This document shows positions 56,903 through 64,000 of a DNA stretch of 64,000 nt, piece after piece. Source of the stretch: Thalassia testudinum (lineage: Eukaryota; Streptophyta; Magnoliopsida; Alismatales; Hydrocharitaceae); contig JAZHRO010000022.1 of NCBI GenBank assembly GCA_037157565.1, positions 9,114,001 through 9,178,000 of the forward strand, written 5' to 3'. The first letter of the stretch is position 1, and each line of letters opens with the position of its first letter. The notes under the pieces are model-generated. The model was not told the DNA's origin. It made no database searches and worked only from the letters and a program-made list of their open reading frames with translations. Position numbers and translations under genes: made by a program.

Positions 56903-58224
56903 ATGGATTCCAAGTACTTGAAAACATCTTTGTTTGAAAATAATTCTCGCACAAGTGTTAGATTTTGGAGGATGAGAGAGGGTGGAGAGAGTGATAGTGG
57001 TGGTCAGGAGGGAGGGTGGAGGAAGGTGGACAGGAGGAAGTGTGGGAGGAAGGAGGAGACCCCGACCTGGTGCTTTAGATGCCTAGGGTTGGGTCACGTT
57101 GCTGCGGTGTGTAGGGATCCCTATCGTTGTCTCAGGTGCGGGGTTTTGGGCACCACAGAGCGGTTTGTGTCGTGAGGCAGGTGGCTTAGGAGGAGAGGCC
57201 GGTGGAGGAGCATCCTCCACCCCCGTTTGGTGCGCCCATTGTGGAGGTGGAGGTGCTGTGGTTGTCGCAGGTGCCCATCATTGAGCAGGAGTTGGCTGGA
57301 GCGCTGGTAGGGAAGGTTGTGGAACGCAGTGTGGCTGAAGATGAAATCTGATGCCCTTTCGATGAGCAGGAGGGCGACGTTGCTGTCGCCATCGAGATGT
57401 CTTCTCTTTGGGATTAGGCAGGAAGTGGCTCATCAGATGGTGTTTGCCACGACTCGCTTCGAAGGAGCGATGGTGCGCTGGAGATGGCCGTTTAGACACG
57501 ATGGAGCTTTGGCGGAGAGGCCCCTGGTGAAAGATGAGGTGACAGTAGGGATTGAGGGGATCCCCATCTGGCTTCGGGCCAAGGAGGCGGTGGAGGCGAT
57601 GATTGCATCTTTTTCCACCCTCAGGGAATGCTCCTCTCTAGGAATCCTAGAGGGTGACATGGCAATCATGTCGGCGGTGGTGGGGTTGAAACTGGGAGCG
57701 ACCATCCCACTGAAGGTGGTGATGAGGTTGGGACGATCGGCTTGGGTGGTTAAGCTAGCTGTCATGACTGACTGCCCCCATTCATTCAAGGAGGCGTTGG
57801 TTGGAGCGACCCCCCTCCATCGAACGACAAGTGGAAAGAAGCCGACGGTGGTCGGGGCGATGGTGGCAGGGATGGTGGCGTCGTGAAGGGAAGGGGAAGG
57901 GCAGTTCAATGAGTTTGGAAGGTGAAAGGTCGTGGCAAGGGTGTCGACACCAATTTTGCGGAATTGATTGCCGTTTATGTAGGTAAGGGTTTTGAAAGCA
58001 GAGTTGATGAGGGCCCTGCTTTAGGAGATGGTGTTTTTGGCACTTCTTCAAAAATGCCAGTTGGAGTTAGTTTGGGGGACCCACCTCCTACGCGTAATGA
58101 GTCGGACCCGGCTTGTGACCCAACTGAGGACCCGAACTCAACCTTTTGGATGGATATGAGCAGCGAAGAGGGCATTTCCGTGACCCGACTGACGTGGTTT
58201 GCGACTCCCTTAAGGAGTTCATAG
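56903..58224 (+). pseudogene. LINE ORF1 (RNA-binding), decayed
   Basis: Begins MDSKYLKTS at 56903, 13 nt into the element. A CCHC zinc knuckle CFRCLGLGHVAAVC is at about 57071-57112, with the start of a second (RCLRCGVLG). After a frameshift near 57150, the segment at 57430-57800 contains MVRWRWPFRHDGA and GIPIWLRAKEAVEAMI, the usual downstream ORF1 domain of plant L1s that have the knuckle first. ORF1 binds LINE RNA. Several shifts make it non-functional. Confidence 0.8.
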
Positions 58225-59288
58225 ATATGTAGACAGAGGAGGTGGTGTGGGAGTTTGATGGGATGCATCGCGGTGGAGAGGCGGAGCACGACGGTCAGGC
58301 AGAGACATGGGGGGCCTCCTTGACAGAGGATCAATACCTCAGTGATGTTGGGGGTCACGCTCTTGGGGTGGCTACCTTTCATTTGAAAAGTATGCTGCGC
58401 CTCCATGCAGTGGCAGGAGGCGAGGTGGCCAAGGCGACAGCAGCAGATGGGACGACGTCATCATTAGATTTGGAGGTCCCCATCTCGCAAGCCCGTGCAG
58501 TCGAGGTAGGGGGCATCAGGGCTGTGGATCTGAGGTTGGTGGGATTGAGGACATGCCATGGATTGGAAGGTTCGACTGTGCCGAAGTTGATGAAGTGGCA
58601 GTAGCTACTAGCTTTGGGAGAGTCGGTGGAGCCCATTAATGAAGGTCTTGATGTGGAATGTCAGGGGTCTCAATGACCCTTCTAGACGGATGGCGTTGAG
58701 AACATATTTGCAGAAGGATCGAAGGTGGTGCTAATTTAGGGGTCTAAGCTCTAGCAGTGTGACTCTAGGACTTGGAGGGACGTTGGGGGAGCCTCCTTTG
58801 AGGAGTTTGTGGCCTAGATTTGGTGGGTTGTTCCATGGGCATCATCGTGGCGTGGAAGGGGGAAGTCTTTTCCTTGGAGGACTCTGCTAGAAGGAACGTG
58901 CTTCCTATTCAGCTCAAGAGGCGTAGCGATGGCTTCATTGTTTTCATCTCCGCGGTGTATGGGCCAGTTGATGACTCCAACAGACACATCTTGTGGGAGG
59001 ATCTGAGCCAGGTTGCAATGAGGTTCCAGGGATGCCCTTGGCTCATTTGTGGTGATTTCGATGTCACTTTGTCTGTTGATGATAGACCGAGAGGTAGAGG
59101 TGGATAGGATCGTGGTTCTGAGGATTTCTTGAAGTTCATTGCTACTCATGGGTTGTTGGACCAACTCCCTTCTTGTGTCTTCACTTGGAGGAGTTCTGGA
59201 GGAATGAGGTCCAAATGGGACATGTTCTTCTATTCTTTGGAGATGGTGGAAGTGTTCCCTTTGGCGAGTGTTTGGGCTTTGGAGAGAC

Positions 59289-60661
59289 TAGGGGTGTACA
59301 CGGGTTGTGTTGGGACTCAACCCAAACTCAACCCATAGTTTTCGGGTTGGGATTTTCCAACCCAATCCAACCCATTACACTATCAAACCTAACCCAACCC
59401 AACCCATAAAAATCGAGTCAAGTTGGGTTTGGTTGAGCGAGTTGTTAAGTAGTTAAAGGACTTAAAACTTATGTTTATCTCCTGCATATTCTCTATGTCT
59501 TTCATACTTATAATAAAATATTTTAAACTTATAAATAACTTATATCTTCTAAAAAAGCGAATAAAATAGGTACAGATAAAAAAAACTTGATAGTTGTATA
59601 ATAGTAATTTCCTCTTTCCTGTAGAAAAGTAAATACATATTACAAGATGATTATTTTATCAATGTAATTTTTTTCATAGATGTAGTCATTCAAAACAAAG
59701 AATTAGACGAGAATCAAAATAATTTTTATTTTTTATTAGTAAGAAAAAAATCAAGACGTACGTGTGGATGTCTTTTAATTCTATCTAAACAAAGAATTAG
59801 ATGAGAACCTAAATAATGATGTCTAATTTAATCATTAAAGTTTGAATGCCTATGTTGATGTTTCAAATAATTTAGGCTAAATTAAGGGAAGGTAGAGGGG
59901 GAGGAGGATGGCTGAGAGAGGGGGTGGTGGCTATTGGTTATAGTGAAGGAGGATGGCCGGTGAGGGGTTGGTAGGTTGTGTGGTGGTGGTGGTGGTAGCG
60001 ACTCTAGTGATAGACTGGGCGGAGGGGAAGGTGGAGAGGATGGTGGATGGCCGGCGAGGGGTGGTGGGCTATGTGGTGGTGGTGGTGGTGGATCGGTGGT
60101 AGTGGGCCAACGGTTCTGGTGGTAGGCTCAAGCTGGGTAGAGGGACGGTAGTGATGACAATGGATGACCGATGAGGGGGTGGTGGGTTGTGTGGTGATGG
60201 TGGTGGTGGTGGTGGCAGTGGCTCTAGTGAAGGGAGGTGATGGTTGTTACTAATGTAGAGAAGGAAGAGAGGAGGAAGATGCTAACCTTGAGTGGTAATG
60301 ACGTGAACAATGGCGACAACGAGAAGAGAGCTGCGAGAAAAGTTGGTGGCGACGACGAGAGAGGAAGCTCGGTTTAGGGCTTGCGAGGGGGAGGGAAATT
60401 GAAAAGAGGCACACGATGGAGAGCACATAGGGAGAGGGAAAAGTGAAATTGAAGGAGTGGCGTGCGTTATTTGCATGGATTTTTTTTCTCTTTTCAAGTT
60501 TAAACAGGGTAGCTTTTTTTCCTTTAAAATTTTAATGGATACTCTCGTGTGTGTGTATCGGGTTGCAGGTTGGGTTGGGTTTATTAGACCTCAAACCCAA
60601 AGGAAAATCTCAACCCAACCTAACCCAATCTAAGTTACAACCCAACCCGCGTACACCCCTA
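59289..60661. mobile_element. 1,373-bp hAT-like element inside the LINE
   Basis: Ends TAGGGGTGTACACGGGTTG and CAACCCGCGTACACCCCTA form a 19-bp inverted repeat with one mismatch. Flanking 8-mers GGAGAGAC (59281-59288) and AGAGAAAT (60662-60669) agree at five positions, and the three differences are transitions, consistent with an aged 8-bp hAT duplication. No transposase. It contains a GGTGGTGGT-rich minisatellite. Confidence 0.8.
59925..60240 (+). repeat. About 110-120-bp tandem repeats, GGT-rich
   Basis: Three degenerate units share GATGG-CGG-GAGGGG-TGGTGGG-T-TGTGGTGGTGGTGGTGG followed by a GTGGCTCTAGTGA-like segment, inside the hAT-like element. Confidence 0.75.
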
Positions 60662-63614
60662 AGAGAAATCGTTTTCAGATCACATACCTCTAACGTGGAT
60701 GTCCAATGAAGCTGCTAGGTGTGGTACTTATTTCAAATTTGACCGGGCTTAGTTATTTGAGGAGGGCTTCAGAGTGAAGGTTGAAGACAAATGGAGATCC
60801 TTTCAGCTAGTGGGGTCGGCAGCGGCAAGGTTGGAGGTAAAACTTAAGGAGCTTAAAGTTTTCTTGAAGGAGTTTAGGAGGCAGGTGAAAGAGGAGAGGA
60901 TTAGGAGGAAAGACGAGGCACTAGGAGAGGTTGATAGGCTGGACAGAGTTGAGGATCTTGGATTGCTAACGGCAGAGGAGAGACTGACCAGGGTTGAGCA
61001 TTTGAAGACCATCCAGGAAGAGGATCACAAGGCTGAGGTTGAATGGAAGACGAGATCCAGGCAGAGGTGGATTAGAGAAGGGGACTCTAATACTAAGTAC
61101 TTCCACATGGTGGCGTCTGGTAGGCGACGGAGAAATTGGATTGATAGGCTTTGGGTAAGGGGCATAGAATTTCTCGGTAGGGAGGTGGTTGGCAAGGCAG
61201 CGACAGATTTTTTTAGGGAATTCACGGGGAGACGGAGGGCTGGAAACTAAAGATGGCGGTGAGTAGGTATTCCGTCCATTGGTATGCAATAGATCGAGGA
61301 GCTGGTGGATCCCTTCATAGAGGATGAGGTACAGAGAGCGATTTGGGGCTTGAATGCGGGCGGATGCTTGGGCCCAGATGGTTTCCCAATCCATTTCTAC
61401 AAGGAGTTCTGGACGATGCTTAAAGGGCATGTCTTGGAGGTGTTGGCCAAGTTCAGGGAGGGGGGAACCGTGGTTTCGATAGACTCGACAAATTCTACAT
61501 GTTCTTGCTGCCTAAGGAGGGGGCGGAATCTATTGACGAGTTCAGGCCCATTGCTCTGTCCAACGCATTTTTTCTGATTGTGGCGAAGGTGTTGGCGAAC
61601 AAACTGAGGGGTGTGATTGTTGGAGTGGGCTCTCCAGTGCAGATGGTGTTCGTGCTAAGGAGGAATATCCTTAATGGTTGTCGCAGCCATGGTGATCTTA
61701 TCCTTCTAGAGGAGGGAGACGACGGCTTTCTTATGGAAGGTGGATTTTAAGAAAACCTATGACTTGGTCCAGTGGTCTTTTCTTTGGGCTTCTTTGGTTA
61801 GGAGGGATTTTCCACCAGTTTGGATTTAGTGGATGAAGTAATGTGTCACGACAACCTCTTTCTTGGTTCTCGTCAATGGGAACCCTACAGGGGTTGGATA
61901 CAACTGAGGAGGGGGGTTTGCTAGGGATGCCCATTGGCACCTATGCTCTTTATTATGGCTATAGATACACACTGGTAAGGGCATCAAGTAGAGCTTGTGA
62001 GAGGGGCCTACTCAGAGGCTTCGGCGCAGATCAGGAGAAGGTGGTTCCGGTACTCCAGTATGCAGATGATACCCTATTTTTTGTTGAGGGGAAGGCGACG
62101 GAAGCGAGGAGGCTCAGAGTGTTGCTGGAGCTATTTGGCGAGTTGTCGGGTCTACAAATCAATTACAGCAAATCGACATTCGTTCTGTTTGGTTTGTCAA
62201 AGGAGGAAGCTGGGGCATGCTTTGAGGCGTTGGGCATGGATATGGGGGCATTACACATTTCCTACTTGGGTCTACATCTGACAGATAGAAGAGCTGCGGT
62301 GCGATGGTGGGATGGTTAGTGGGTTGGGCATTGAGGCTCCTATCTCGGGGAGGTAGACTAGTGCTTCTCAAGGCTGTGCTGGCAGCCATTCCATCTTACT
62401 TTATGGCCACATTGAAGATGCCTCGTTAGGTGGAGAGGAAGATTCTCAATCTCATGAGAAACTTCTTTTGGAAGAATGGTAAGGCAAATGGAAGTGGGGT
62501 GAGGTTGATGGCTTGGGAGGAGGTTTGTAAGCCACTCAAGGATGGGGGCCTAGGGGTGAGGGAGGTGGAAAGGATGAATGACAGCGTCCTAACTAAGTGG
62601 GTTACGAGACTACTTGGTAAGGAGGACTGTTTGGTCAGTAGGGTCATACGATCTTGCTATGAAGCCCCTTTGGCCTAGGATATGTTGGTGTCTCCACTGA
62701 GGGGAGCGTCCAACTTCATTAGAGGCCTGTCCAAGGTGGCACCGAAGATCCAGAACTTTACATTGGTTCTTGGCGAGGGCAGGGAGTTCAGATTTTGGTT
62801 GGACGAGTCATGGTAGGCTTTGCGATCGCTTTCCAAGGTTTGTAGCGTTGGCAACAAATAGAGAGGCTTTGGTTGCAGAATTGTGGGAGGGTTGCTGGTG
62901 CCCCACCTTTGTTGGAAATTTGTTGGATCAGAGGATTGGGGAGGTGGAGGAATTGTTGCGGAAGCTGGAGGGCTTCCAACCTGAGGAGGGGGTTGATGCC
63001 TTTGGCTGGGAGGAAGGTGATTTCTCTGTGTGGGATGCTTATAGAAGGCTGGGGAACCCCTCTTTCATGCCGACTCTTGACCTTGTAAGAGATTGCCGGC
63101 TGGCTTGGGAAGCCGAGTGCCCTTTGAAGGTGAAGGTGTTTGTTTGGCTTCTTGGGGAGGGGAGGATCGTGACAAAGGCATGTAGGGCAAGATGGGTTTA
63201 GGGAGCAGATATCGCTTGTTCGCTTTCCTCAGGGGGAGTGGAGGATGTGGAGCACATGTTCTTCACGTGTCTCGTGGCGGCATTGGTGTGGAGTCGTTTT
63301 GGGGATGGGTGGTGGGCCCATGACTCGTTTCACACCTTCTGGGAGTCCTATGGAAGGGGCAACAAGAGTGATGGACATTATTCGTTCCGATCCAAGAAGG
63401 AGAGGGCACGACCCCTTGCGATCTTACGGGTGATTTGGCTTGGAAGGAATGCGGCGGTGTTTAGAGGCCAATGTCCACATGTGGAGAATTTTGTGAAGTC
63501 TGTTCTCTTTTCTTTCCGAATGGTGATGTAATTTGTAATTTGGCCTAGTGGCTCCCTTTTGGTAATGAGAAATCTGGGTGGTTCACTTAAAAAAAAAAAA
63601 AACCCCTTTATTTG

Positions 63615-64000
63615 TTGCACTACCGGTGAAATTGCTAGCTTGTGCTCTCTTTGAATCTCTATTTTTTTTTTGACAAGCTACACAGGGAAGTAGCTACACT
63701 CGCTTGCAGCATCAACATGTTCGCTACTACCAGGTCATCGTATTATTATATTTACTTAATATTCTACATTAGCATTAACTCTGGTCTTTTCTATGTTGCT
63801 TTCACAACTAATAGAAACATTTCTGGAAATTGAACTGGCAGTTAAATCATATGATTTAGGCAAAATTATTTAACCATATGACAGTTAAACCATATTTATA
63901 TAACTGAAAGTCTCCTTTTTTTTAAAAAAAGAACTGAAAATTAAAGATCATATGATTTAGGCAAAATTATGAAACCATCTGACATCATCCAGTGATGCAA
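63615..64000. other. Host flank right of LINE, with a 38-bp direct repeat
   Basis: Resumes the sequence interrupted by the LINE. ATCATATGATTTAGGCAAAA with following TTAT--AACCAT-TGACA occurs at 63846-63883 and 63947-63984. No coding similarity seen. Confidence 0.6.

Larger units (their letters stand above)
58639..63540 (+). pseudogene. LINE ORF2: endonuclease, reverse transcriptase, zf-RVT; decayed
   Basis: Starts MKVLMWNVRGLNDPSRR at 58639, the normal AP-like endonuclease start. Endonuclease continues with FIVFISAVYGPVDDSNR (58940) and CPWLICGDFDVTL (59035). The hAT insertion (59289-60661) falls before SDHIPLTW (60676). The linker has [13 protein letters not shown] (61070). Reverse transcriptase has LGPDGFPIHFYKEFW (61370), DEFRPIALSNAFF (61537) and the catalytic YADDTLFF near 62060. 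Further on are GLQINYSKS, GGLGVREVERMN (62550), and a zf-RVT part with PLKVKVFVWL (63123) and DVEHMFFTC (63244). This protein nicks DNA and copies LINE RNA. Many in-frame stops and shifts break it. Confidence 0.88.
56890..63602 (+). mobile_element. L1-type LINE with poly(A) and 16-bp target duplication
   Basis: Flanked by AAAACCCCTTTATTTG (56874-56889 and 63599-63614), with an A-run at 63588-63602 at its 3' end. ORF1 with zinc knuckle is followed by ORF2 with endonuclease, reverse transcriptase and a zf-RVT segment. The full length suggests complete reverse transcription at insertion. Both ORFs carry stops and shifts, and a hAT-like element interrupts the endonuclease (59289-60661). It inserted about 80 bp after the last recognisable peptidase block. 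Confidence 0.95.

Noticed and set aside
1..64000. tRNA, rRNA or other structured RNA genes
   Set aside because: The only tRNA-like matches are primer binding sites of the LTR elements; no cloverleaf or box A/B pair was recognised by reading.

Overview
The window looks like repeat-dense intergenic DNA from a flowering plant nuclear genome, probably a monocot; the species cannot be fixed from sequence alone. Evidence: plant-type LTR retrotransposons (a Ty3 chromovirus of Tekay/Del type, a Sirevirus-like copia relative, and an element primed by tRNA-Asp), TNP2-type CACTA, Ac/Ds-like hAT and Harbinger-like elements, a plant L1 LINE, and remnants of a chloroplast signal peptidase gene and a plant PP2C gene. 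I see no intact host gene.

Layout. 1-1537 is the 3' part of an LTR (family A) that cut into a decayed CACTA TNP2 transposase on the minus strand (1540-3446). 3447-10471 holds short repeats, a GC-rich 30-bp repeat block and an old LTR-like sequence (6582-9283). 10477-20856 is a complete 10.4-kb family A Ty3 element with 2.7-kb LTRs, TSD GTAAT and a broken gag-pol. 20862-29346 is mostly AT-rich DNA with a (TA)n tract, a possible LTR fragment, a cluster of GTACCGGTAC-type palindromes and a small MITE (28901-29237). 29352-32056 is a family A solo LTR (minus, TSD TCCAT), and a 705-bp Ac/Ds-like element (32073-32777, TSD CATATATT) lies 16 bp beyond it.

35426-50576 is a copia-type element (family B, TSD GAGGC) that has gag but no pol. 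Its 5' LTR was split by a 6.9-kb non-autonomous LTR element (family C, 36855-43744, minus, TSD GCTAC, tRNA-Asp primer site). Its 3' LTR was split by another family A solo LTR (46512-49251); the B 5' LTR preserves the empty site. 51690-56808 holds remnants of a thylakoidal-processing-peptidase-like gene with a decayed PP2C gene between its second and third recognisable blocks. An L1-type LINE (56890-63602, 16-bp TSD, poly(A)) follows and is itself split by a hAT-like element (59289-60661).

How the parts relate: every coding remnant is broken, so this is a record of layered insertion rather than an operating pathway. Relative order can be read: TNP2 is older than its family A insertion; B is older than C and than the family A LTR inside it; the peptidase remnant is older than the LINE, which is older than its hAT. 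The most striking pattern is that LTRs of two unrelated superfamilies (A, Ty3; B, copia) both carry dense arrays of the palindrome CAGACGTCTG with its GACGTC core. Family A also conserves a 10-bp hairpin and a splice-donor-like GTRAGT downstream of its TATA-like box.
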